Of a stretch of DNA of 64,000 bases, positions 9,972 to 20,466 are shown piece after piece (positions within the stretch are counted from its first letter, which is position 1; each line of letters starts with the position of its first letter). Where the stretch lies: assembly GCA_032821775.1 (NCBI GenBank), contig JAVLRN010000001.1:248001-312000 (forward strand). The letters are read 5' to 3'. The DNA comes from Sanguinoderma infundibulare (taxonomy: Eukaryota > Basidiomycota > Agaricomycetes > Polyporales > Polyporaceae). Made by a program: the position numbers and the translations under genes. A model generated the notes under the pieces. That model had not been told where the DNA came from. It worked only from the letters and a program-made list of their open reading frames with translations, and made no database searches.

Positions 9972-11001
9972 GCTCCTCGCACACACCCCTGCGCTCCAGT
10001 CCCTCGCCGTCGTCAACTTTTACCCCACGGCGCAACCCCGGATCACTCCCGCGCAGCAACAGGGCGCGGACATCCCGCCGCGCCACCTGCGCCGCCTCGC
10101 GCTCGTCCACACGCCATTCATTGCAGGGATGGTCCTCCTCTCGCACCTCGCGATACCACCTGATGCCGCTGTGCACATCCTCCAGGTCTTCTCCGATTGC
10201 AACATTTACCTGCAAGAGATGCCGCTGCTGCTGGTCGCGCCTATCGCTGCCGCCACCATGCTGGAGATGGTTGTGTGCGGCGACATGCCGTCGTTCGACA
10301 CGGCGGACGACCTCGGTTCTTCGCAGATCCTCTGTACGTGATACCGCTGAATGGGACGGGTTCTCGTATGGATGGCGGAGGGAGCCATGGAGGACGCTGC
10401 CGTGCGCGCACCTCACCACCCTCCGCGTCGCGCTCGACCCGGAGGACGACACCTTCCTCCCACCCTTCTTGGACGCGGCGATCGGTCTGACAACGCTCGA
10501 GCTTCGGCTCCATCACGCTCGCGGGGCAGCCATTCAGGAAACGTGCACGGGGTCCTCGACGGCACCCCGCCCGCCCTGCTCGGCGTGTGCGCCCTGCTGG
10601 AGCAGGAGCTGCCCATCTTGTGCCGTGTCTCGCGGACCTCGCGCTCATCGCCGGGTCGAGCGCCTCCTGCACATGGGACGGCTTACTCTCCGGGGAAGGG
10701 ACGGCGCCGCGTGTGATGTACGTTCCTGACCTCTCGTGCGTCGTCGCAGCGCGTGCCGTGGCGGGCCGCACGCTCAGACGCGTCGCGATGCAAGGACGGT
10801 GGCGGTGAGGGAGCGGGTCGGCGGCGCGTTCGCCATGGGCGCGATGGTCACGAATTTCGAGTTTTGGGAAATGGACGGGGACGCGCCCCTGCTATTCGAC
10901 TTCGAGGACAATAGCGGCGAGGAGGAACGGGTATATTGGTACTGGAGGTATGAGTGCTCATGAGCACCCTGCCCTGGGACGCACAGAGTAATTCTAATTG
11001 A
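9972..11001 (+). pseudogene. Broken F-box protein gene, C-terminal half
   Basis: It starts abruptly at a position matching codon ~213 of the intact F-box gene at 35835-37514. It runs in one frame through AQQQGADIPPRHLRRLALVH and HTPFIAGMVLLSHLAIPPDA until a premature stop (ILCT, TGA at about 10339). Recognisable pieces then continue in other frames: HLTTLRVALDPEDDTFLPP and DGDAPLLFDFEDNSGEEERV. The final PWDAQSNSN and TGA at 10999-11001 match the end of the intact gene. The N-terminal F-box itself is missing. Confidence 0.8.
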
Positions 11002-11434
11002 CGTTTCGTGGTGGAACTGATGGCGAATATTTATGTGCTCAGGTTCGAACACGAAACGTAAGGATGGATTGTCATAGATATACAGCACAACCAGAAGTAC
11101 GTGTCGCGTAGTCTCCAAGCAGTCATCTAACTCCTCAAGGCTGCTATGGGTCATTGCGGGATATACTAGTGGCGTACGAGGTGAGCGACGTGAATGACAA
11201 GTCTACCGAGAATGATCTTGTGCTCTAAGTACATGAGGTCCAGATGACGAGCGATAGCGATAGAAAAGCGATATCGTACACAGTGCGAGATCATATGCGA
11301 GATACAGTACAGGCGCGAACCACAACAGAGTCCGGTAACACGGCGACGACCAGCATCATGACACGACCAACAAAGCGACTAGAGCGGAGCGATAAAGCAC
11401 GAGAGTTGAGATTGATGTCCGTCTTCCAAACTTA
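11002..11434. other. Intergenic; first ~290 bp duplicated downstream of the intact F-box gene
   Basis: From 11002 to about 11290 the sequence matches 37515-37785 (shared TCTAAGTACATGAGGT and flanks), so the duplicated F-box block includes its 3' flank. Beyond that I see nothing until the 3' end of the gene at 11435. Confidence 0.5.
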
Positions 11435-12399
11435 TCACATCATTAGCGGCTTCAGCTGCCCATTGAAGCACGATGGGGCCATGGGCAGAGGAACACCTTT
11501 ACTCTCCGGAACGACCGGGTGGGGCTTGGGCCGGAGCCACTCAGAAGGGAAGGGAGTTGGCTGTATGGTGGGATGCTGCATGGAGAGACGCGATCGTAAG
11601 TCCTTGAACATGTTGTACGTGATGCGCATGACGGTCCCGGGAGTCTCCATGGGCTTTGTCTCTCCAAGGCCCCTCTTCTGGATGTGGACCAACCGTTCTG
11701 GAAGAGATAGACTGGACGGGTCGTGCTGCCAGACGGCTTGCTCAAGAGCGTCCCAACTTGACTGAACGCAAAACAAGGCCCTACGTGTGTTTCCAGAGCG
11801 GTGAGTCACCCATCCCTACGTCGTTAAGAGAAAACCGCTCACTGGAGATGAGGCGGACGGCAGTGCTCGGGCATTTGCTTGATGTCGTCGATCATCTTGA
11901 AGCGAATTCTCTCGGGGAGCTTCAGCGAGTGTCCGACTGCGTAGAGCACGTAATCGTAAGAACTATGAACTGTGGTAAGCGCACTCTCTGCAGACTTACG
12001 GAGGAACCATGCCCGAGTCCTGATGTAATTAAATGTTAGACACCGTGTGGCTTGCGGGCATTCAACACTGCGGACTTACACGCGAGACACGTTCGCAAGG
12101 ACGTCGTCAGAGGCAGGGTCTGTTAACGACTCGTTGTCGGTCAAATCCTCCGAAAATAGCCAAGAGGTTTACCCACCTGCTGACGAATCGCACAAACGTT
12201 GCAAAAGGCGTCCGAGAAGGTTCACGAAGTCGTCGATGTGTCGTTGGTCGTGAGAGGTTGGCGCCTGCTTCGAGTTCCACAGATCCACTAGGCTGGTGAA
12301 CCATCCGCAGCAGAGAACGACGTTGTGCAGAGTTGGATCGCTGCGAATACGCTTCACGAGCACGAAAGCAGTGGAAAGGCCCTCCGCGATATGTGCCAT
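11435..12399 (-). CDS. Unknown protein, ~250 aa, next to TRANK1-like gene
   Basis: Five exons can be joined with conventional introns. The first runs from the ATG at 12399 (MAHIAEGLSTAFVLVKR, LHNVVLCCGWFTSLVDLWN) to a gtgggt donor. Two short exons follow (PASDDVLANVSR and DSGMVPP). The fourth reads SYDYVLYAVGHSLKLPERIR. The last joins through gtgagc..gtag into ALFCVQSSWDALEQAVWQHD and ends at MAPSCFNGQLKPLMM, TGA. Splice sites and the decayed copy at 5270-5995 support the model. There is no signal peptide; one Cys/Trp-rich hydrophobic stretch lies near residues 28-40. It sits 57 bp downstream of the TRANK1-like gene on the same strand. I do not recognise the family; an alternative is that it forms extra 3' exons of that gene. 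Confidence 0.6.
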
Positions 12400-12456
12400 G
12401 ATCGCTTGGCGTCCCCGTGAGTGACTGTCTAGTAAGAACCTGGAGCGTGTTGCCCA

Positions 12457-15400
12457 TCAACACCCAGAGTCCCTTAAGACGCCGCGGACAAGCTTACTGT
12501 AGATATAGTAAGGCTCCCGGCATCTGGGCATGTGGGCGCTCACGATTCTGAGCATATCGACGGAACTGCTGAAGATGCTGTCCATACGAGGGTCCATACC
12601 AGAGCTCAAGGGGGCAGCTCGCCGAGGCGGGTTGAGGCCCGTCCCGGAGGTGGTCCAGCATGTACCCAAGTAGCGCGGCGCAGGGTATGACTTGCGAACG
12701 ACCTCCGGGGGAGGGAATCCAATGTGAAGATCGAGGGGTGAAGGCAAAGTACAGGATGTCGGTGATCCACGCCTTGATGACCTGACGAGCATCCGCGAAT
12801 TCCGGTACGAGTTCGGAAAGGAACATGGATGGTGTTCCCAGTGCGAAGAAGGGAATATGGAGGTAGCCCAGTAGCCAGTGCATCCAAGACGAGCTGAAGA
12901 AACAACGATGTTGAGAGTGCGGTCGTATCTATATACGGGCAAGGTTACGTACCGCTCCTTCCAAACGCTATCGTCGGTAGGACTGGCTTCCATGGTACCA
13001 TACGCTACGATCATTTGGCACAAGATTCGGATGCGCAAATGGATCCCTTCCACGTTCAGAGGGTGCGGGCCGCCTTGATGCATCCAGCGACATGACGCTT
13101 GACCGAGTCCCAAGCAACTACCGGAAAGGCAGTACGATATGCAAGGTCGGAAGACGTGGACCTTCTTGCAGGTTTTGCTCACGAGCGACACTCGAGACTT
13201 CAAGCGTTGCCCAAGAGTCGCGCGAAGCAGCTGAGACAATGAGGAGGAGGTGATGACATGCCCTCCGGGGATGGCCTGCATCTTGGCGCCGTTTGTGCGT
13301 GCTGATCTATGTAAAAGTGTCCCTTCAAGGAGAATGTAAGAACCCAACTGCGAGCCTCTGCGGACACCGAGTGCTCGAGAGCTTTGCGCGTCACTTTGGT
13401 GGTCGTTGAGAAGGGTGGCATAGATGCTGAACCCCTGGAGGAATGCGGGGGAGTCAACAAACGTGGTGGGTTCCAAAGAACCCTCTTCCAACAGGAATGT
13501 GAACGTATAGTCCAATGAGAGCAGTGCGGAATCGGTGTGATCAGAAGCTGATGCAAGTCGTATGCCGAGTTCGAGGAGCTCTTCTGCTCTGCTGGAAATG
13601 ATGAACGAAAACATGCGTATCTGAACATCCTCAATTAGTACTGCTTTTGTCGATCACAAGTATACTAGAAATCGTCGGATCACCTCGTCCTCGTGGAATT
13701 CGCGATTTTCGTATTGAACATCTGTGAGCGCCTGACGACGAGTCATAAGGTTGAGCAGCTTGGTGGAGAGCTTGGAACTCTTGTTCGCCGGATCGCAGGC
13801 TAGAGTACGCCGATGCCAAAACTCGTCCAGCAGGCTCGTCGTTCCACGGGCGACTGAACTGGGCTTCCGGTCAAGGAAAAACAGCCGAATCGCCTCGTGG
13901 ACATGCTTGAGATCGAGTTGGACCTCCGCAGCTTTGTCAAATCTCTCCAAAGATTCGAGGTACGCCGCAAGATGTGTTGTGAGGCCGTGGTTTTTCATGA
14001 ACGCGATGCACTCCTCTGGGTCGGGGAATAGATCCGCAACACGCCTATCATGGGGAAGTGCCTTCAATGACTCAGATGAACATACAGGCGGAGTGAACAC
14101 GTACTCGGGTTGGCCTAGATCGAGAAAGTGGACGCAGACCTTCTTGACGACGAGGCCATCAACGTCCTCCCGATGTCCACGGATTGCATGGAGAGCTTTG
14201 TGCATCATCGACGCCTTGCAATATTGCTGGACACACTTCGTGTAGTCGAACGCATCGTGATAAAGCTGTGCACTCTGGAGGTGGTCACGGGCACGATTGT
14301 AACAGTCAGCGGAAGCGAGGAGAAGCTCCCTACTGGTCAGCATATCCGGGGACGAATCGGCACAGGATTCGAATAGTTGACCCGTCTCTTCGAACTGTTC
14401 AGCTGTGATTGCTGCCTCCCGTTGAAGGTGTGCTTGAGCGATGTTGCTCTCCAGTGAAAGCCCGGCCTTGTCAAAGCAGTACTTTGCTTGCTCGTATTGC
14501 GCCTTGTCCATGAGCGTCCGGCCGCGTTTGGCCCAATCAGAAGGCAGGGACGTCGAAACTGAATCCCTCAAAGAATATGTCCGAGAATCCTTCACTTCGA
14601 TTTGACCCTTCTGAGTCCAGACATCCTAAAGTGAAGAAAGCAGTCAGCATTTGTGCGATAATGCATCCCGGCTCTAACGACTACCAGCACAGGATTTCGA
14701 TGGTTTGACTCCTCAATGATGTAAAGGTTGTTGCGGGCTCGGGTGATTGCAACGTATAGACACTTGAGCTTTGCATGTAAACCTATGAGTAGTCATTAAA
14801 GCACGAGGAAAAAGACTACATGCCTCACGACAGACACTGCGATATCTGTCCGCTGATTCGCGAGCCTGAGATCGCGATGGGTCATTAAGCAGTTCGCGTA
14901 CAGCGTTCCACTGCCTTTGGTCCACATCCGCGTTGCCGAAGAAGTTCAGCAGGAAGACCTATACAAATACGCAACTGAGATGAATTGTGAAATCTACCAC
15001 TTTCCTGAATGATACTTACGTCGTTGAACTCGAGACCTTTGCTCTGAACAGCCGTCCTGTGAATTCCTTATGTCGGCATCCATTGTTCTATAGGTCTCGA
15101 TGGGCACTCACAAGATCAAGCCACCCAGAACCCCTCGAGAAAACAACGCGTCACGAGAAGCTTCGTCGTAAACGATGACGCCTTTCATAGCAAAAATAGA
15201 TAGGATGCATAAGATTCTTGAAAAACAGCCGCATAATTAGGATAGCACTTACATTGTTCCGATCCGAGCTCAATTCTGTCGTGCCGCAAAAAAAAGGTCA
15301 GTATAACACGCCATGCGTTTGGGTAGCTGACGCGGGCTTACGGTTTATCCGCTTCATATTTGCTTTGGCCAAACAGCTTTGAGAGATCCGTTAAACCACT

Positions 15401-18400
15401 GATGAATACCGGTTTGGGGCCAGTCCGCCAGCCGCACTCGCGATTGAGCTTGTCGATAGATTCAGGCCACAGCGCGGTGAGCATTTCTACAATGGTCACT
15501 GCGCAGTCGGTGATGCCGGAATGAGACCTGTAGTTGACCGAGAGATGAAATGTGCGCGGTGGGATGTGCGTATGATCTGGACCGTTTCTCTGAAAGACAC
15601 GATTCGGATTAGCCTAAGGGATGATAGAAAGCCTGCACGTCATACCTCGAGCCGGTACATCATTGATGTCAGTTCGCTAAACTTGAATGAACTACCCAGC
15701 GTGATCGTCTGCGCCGTATCCCCAGCCCAGAATAGCCCATTCGAATTGTTACAGAGGGACCTCAAAACTTCGAAGACACCCGACCAGTCAATAAATACGA
15801 ATACATTGTTCAATTAGTTGGCGCACTCACGGAGCATGTCAACAATGAGATTATCTTGGGCTTCGTCATTGTATCTGGTACCCGTGCAACTCCCATAAGA
15901 GCATGTACTGACGCCTGATGTTCGAGACAATGGATACTCAACAGAAATTGGACATGCTGTCCTGGCAGGTCGTTGTTCCTCAATACAGCGAGTAATCTAT
16001 GGGTTCTGAGGGAGATACGATGACTACGACGCTGCGGAGGGCTAAGGCTGAACGGCGACACACCTTTCGGCGTCGTCATACTCCCTTCGCTGCCGTTTGA
16101 GGTACCCATACCGCTGGAAGATATCGTATATCTGGTCCCTCATGAAGGCGAATGTTGGCTGAGCCCGATGGCTCAATGCCGAGTAGCTCTCTCGGGTCAA
16201 GTATCCATGAGGTGTGTTGACGCTCTCCTCCGAACCTTGGATAACGCCTAGTACAGATCAGCACCAGCACCGGCGAACACCCATCCGGACATACCCATGA
16301 TTTCACCAAAAACAGTCGCTGGGTCTGGAAATATAACGGGACGCGAAGTCATCAGCCTTGGGGTACATGGGGAGCGACCGGGCTGCTCGACGCACCCAAA
16401 CCCTTCGTCAGCTTCGCTGGAAGGTGGTTCCAATATGCTCGGATAAATCTTCTCCCAGAGACACATGACGTTTCGTCGTCCTCGGGGTCGCTGTTTCGAC
16501 ATTATTGCGAGACCCTCATCGCGAGAACAGTATTACGATGACTGACTCATCTGTGTCCTCGTCGGCGGCAGGTGGGGCCATTGAAACAATCTTGTCGGCG
16601 AAGTCTGCTTCCAGCAAATCTCGCAGCTGACAATGGTAAGTCCAATCAAGGAAAGTCTACGAAAAATACCACACCTGATCAAAGCTAATGAACAGAGGGA
16701 AATGGTCGTCCTGAAGTTGGCTCCATTTCTTCGGCAAAGGACGGCGGTGCTCTACGTCTTGTTCAGCGTGCTTCCGTAGTTCCACCAGTTCCTCCTGGCT
16801 CATCTCTGCTAGCCTGAAACTCTCGAAGAGTTGGTCCGTCGTCCGCTGCACCTGCCCGGCCAGCATTCGTGAGCGGGTTACGAACAGCTGACGAGGCTTT
16901 GGGAGGCCCCATGAAGACGACCAGCCGCGCTCAATGGAGATCATCTTGTACATCATTGTCAGGGTCTTGCTGAGGACCAGATCGCTGTGAGATGTGCATG
17001 ATTTACACAGATAAAAGGACCTAACCCAGTGCCTGAGCGACCTATAACGTAACATGAATTAGGATGTTCGATGATTTCGTGCTCGGTGGATCTAGGTTTG
17101 AGCATATGTTCAGTGCGAGCTAAGCGTGCGGTGAGAGAGAAAATCGACTCTCACGAAGTCTGGAACATGAACTCAATGTCCCGATCGGCGACGAAACCTG
17201 CCACAGAATGTCAACAACATGATTACGCCGGAAATCAATGGTGTACGGACTGTTGAAGAGGGCCTGTGACGAAGCGATTGAGCTTCAGTGGTGCTCACAT
17301 CAGTAAGTAGATAAAAGTCTCACCCTCGAGAACATCACGAACCGATGCATTGACAGCATCTTCGAATGCTGTGATGTTGGTTTAGCCACAATTCTAAACG
17401 TTCAAGCTCAAAGGCTTGGTACGCACATCCAGTCCCTCGAGGTTGACGGCCGCTCTTTGTGGCTTGGAAGTCTCGCTTTGACCCTCAGACTTTGAGAATG
17501 TGAGGGGAGAGAAGACGTCATTCGCAGTATTTCGCGGCTGACTGCGAGCTCGACAGCTGGCATGAAGCGTTAAATCGCTAATCGGGATAGACAGTTTGCT
17601 TGCGGACGAGCTTACTGATCACGATACGCCTTCCCTTGGAGCCCTAAGTCCCGTCCAAGGGCATCCCAAAAGTCACTCATTCTCCCGAGCTCGTCAACAT
17701 TGTATGCTCCAAAAATTCTCAATGCTGGATATTATGGCTATTTACCGACAATTTTCGATCGCTACAGGGATGTGCTTGCCTTGGCATTCCACCTATGTGC
17801 CGGACATACGTGAAGACAGGTCACGTTGGTATTATTGAGAGACTCACCCCAGATACCGGATCGGGCACACAATCGATTTGATACTACACACGACCGGTGA
17901 GTTATTGATCACTTACCCGAGTTACGACGCACCACAAGACGAGTGTCACCAGTCATCTTGGCCTTGAATATTGGGACCGCATTTGCCTTTCCCGAGATGA
18001 GGATATGATTATCAGGAGAGAAGTGCCCGTGAGAGAGGTCCCTGGAAAAGAAACGACTGAGCACTGATCAAACCGCTCAGAAAACAGGTGTAAGGACGCA
18101 CTTGATTTTCTTCAAGACCACAAGAAGTATATCGGGTGATTTCTTGCGCAATTGTCGCAAGTCCGTGTTCGCGTTGTCGGTGATAAAGACTTTCCAGTCA
18201 CCGAACCCCTTCATGTTCTCGACATAGAAGGCCGCTTTGGGGGGATGGACCATGTACGGGTCTGTCTCATCATCTTCGGCTTGGGATTGGACTTGAGATC
18301 TCTGGGTGCTAGGATCGGTTTGGAGCACGGCGTCTTCTCTGCCGCCGACACCTGGGTCTGGGAGGCGACGAGTCGCTTCTGCGATGCGGAGGGTATGCTG

Positions 18401-19591
18401 CTGCTCCAAAATGTCTATTGTCGCGGGGTGTCGAAGGACTCCGAAGAAGTACTGAAGAAAAAATCAATAATAGGCGGGTAAACCGCGAGCTATCCGTACC
18501 TTTAGTACACCAAGCAGATTGCTCAGGATCTGACGCTCTGCGTGAGGTAGATCCGAAAATGTAGGAACTTCCATCTTGAGGTCGGCGAACGGCTTGACAG
18601 ACGGACGGGTCCATGTCTACCGCCACATCTTGTGGGTACGCTTTCCTCTGTACTCGAGAAAGGAACTTACTTTGGTCGACGATAGCCTCTCTATTTCGAT
18701 GAGCGCGGGTTGTGCCAGAATGACTGTATCCCAGCCCTTTCTGAGGCTCGTGACCGACACTCCGTTGTGTAGGTCGCCATCTTGGACCACGTCTACCAAG
18801 AGGGGGGCCAGACAAGACAATAAGGCAGACGACGTACTCCCGAGGAATTCATGTGCAGCCCAGGTAAACTCTTTCTCCACAGTCCTCAACAATGCGTTGA
18901 AGGACGCATTGCGTAGAGCTGCGACAGCGAGGTAAGCCATCTCATCTCGTTGGGTCAAAGAGGGAGACTCACTTGCAATGGCATATGCCGCCCTCCGGCC
19001 ATCCTGAAGTAGCGTATCCAGGATAGTCCTGAGTCTTTCCTTTGAGTCGTGAAGGGCTTCCTCGAGTTTATGGGTGTCTGAGAGCTGTGCCATCGGAGAG
19101 TCGAGTACGATGGCGACACGGGACATTAGTGAAAGTTGGTCGGGTCGTGAGACTCGTATCGTTGAGAATCTGCGAATAAAAATTATCGTCTGGCGCATCG
19201 AACCCTCTGTGCTGCGGTAGTCCAACCGCGATCCGAGTATCCGATGAACTGTCATGGGCTCATGGCGCTCAAATCAAGCTCAACTTACATACCATGAGGC
19301 CTATGTCCTTGCATATAGATTACCGCGCCTACCACATTACACGTCTCCTGCATGGTCCTGATGGGCATGGGGCCGCCGTTTCGTGAGTGCCGTCCCACAA
19401 GTCGGTATTGGCACAGTTTGGGAAGTCGTTGGCCCGGGTACGTCAGCCGCGTGCGCTGGCATCAAGCAAGATGCAAGACCACGTACCATGCACCACAATT
19501 GTTGGTGTTCCGGTGAGTAGCTCTTATACTCTGCACGTTCTTCAGCTACTCGAGAGTCGAGCGGGGTGGACGACCTCGCGAGCTCTGGCAT
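12457..19591 (-). CDS. TRANK1-like protein: SF1 (UvrD-type) helicase with TPR tail (copy B)
   Basis: A gene of many exons starting at MPELARSSTPLDSRVAEER. All SF1 helicase motifs are found in order after splicing. Walker A is VIGRSGTGKTLTMMYKM, split by an intron at about 17024. Motif Ia is LPKPRQLFVTRSRML, near 16900. A family block reads TPHGYLTRESYSALSHRAQ, about 16210. Motif II is DEAQDNLIVDML, about 15860; motif III GLFWAGDTAQTITLG, about 15740; motif IV LSVNYRSHSGITDCA, about 15540; motif V VQSKGLEFND, about 15040; motif VI LYVAITRARNNLYIIEES, about 14730. Helical TPR-like repeats follow (13654-14595). The protein should unwind nucleic acid; substrate and role in fungi are unknown. Compared with copy A the tail is several hundred residues shorter, and the last ~120 codons are hard to keep in one frame, so the 3' end may be eroded. 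Confidence 0.8.
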
Positions 19592-20466
19592 TGAAGGGCC
19601 ATGTGGCTATATGCATGCTAGCACCTCCGGCTCGACGCCGCGGCATCACACAAAAACCCACAGGTCGTGCTGGTTGGACATTTTGGATGGATTGTCATGC
19701 TGGAGGTGAAGGACCTGTTGAAGCTGAGGCCCTAAGAACGGTGTCCGCAACGAGTCGGCGGGGCCGCACAGCCAGAGGGTTTTCGAAGCGCCCGTATTGG
19801 CATGGCCACTGGAACTCGCCAACGGTCCATGCATTTTATTGGTTTGCTGGCGTGCTGTTATAATGAACTTGAAAGGTTCAACTTTGTGTCGGAAAGGTGT
19901 GGCATGCTTATTGAATTCGGGGCACGGATACCCGGCCAGGGATTGCGATGCGGGTCCCAACAGACATCTATTCAGATACTCAATAGAGGAACCTGAAGCA
20001 GAGAGATTTTCATGACTACGTGAATACATATATATACCCAGGCCAGTTTGCTAAAGATTGCCGGAAGAGCGACTCGGAGAGCCCGGTTATTGTCGCGCAA
20101 GTCATTGAGTACCGTCGGCCTAATTGCAAATGCCAAAAAAATAAGGCTCGCACTCACAAGATTGCTTGTCGTTAGTTTAGCGTAATGTAAATAGTGGGCA
20201 GTCTAATGGATGCAAACCAATGACTGACTGGAATGATGGTGGTAGCGGTCCCAACATGCAGCGCTTTGTTCAGTTCTGTGTCGGATGTGCTCAATTTAGC
20301 GGTTAAGCGAGCCACGTGGCGCGTGGGCGAATTGTCGTCCCCGCTGTCGACCGACGGCGGACACCCATCTTATACCCCGTCCCCGTCGTTGTCCGCAGCC
20401 TCGAGCTCGTCGACGTCGGCGGCCCCCCTTCTCCCCTCTCTCGTGTTATAGACTTTTCTGCCCGTC
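19592..20466. other. Intergenic between two divergent genes
   Basis: About 870 bp upstream of both the TRANK1-like gene (-) and the large coiled-coil gene (+). Several frames are open for 60-130 codons on both strands but none shows family features or conserved splicing. No repeat was recognised. Confidence 0.4.

Noticed and set aside
10121..10771. Overlapping frames of 120-200 codons on both strands
   Set aside because: GC-rich shadows of the decayed F-box sequence; the true frame is interrupted several times.
19646..20029. 127-codon minus-strand frame as first exon of the TRANK1-like gene
   Set aside because: No acceptable splice link to MPELARSSTPLDSRVAEER, and no family resemblance.
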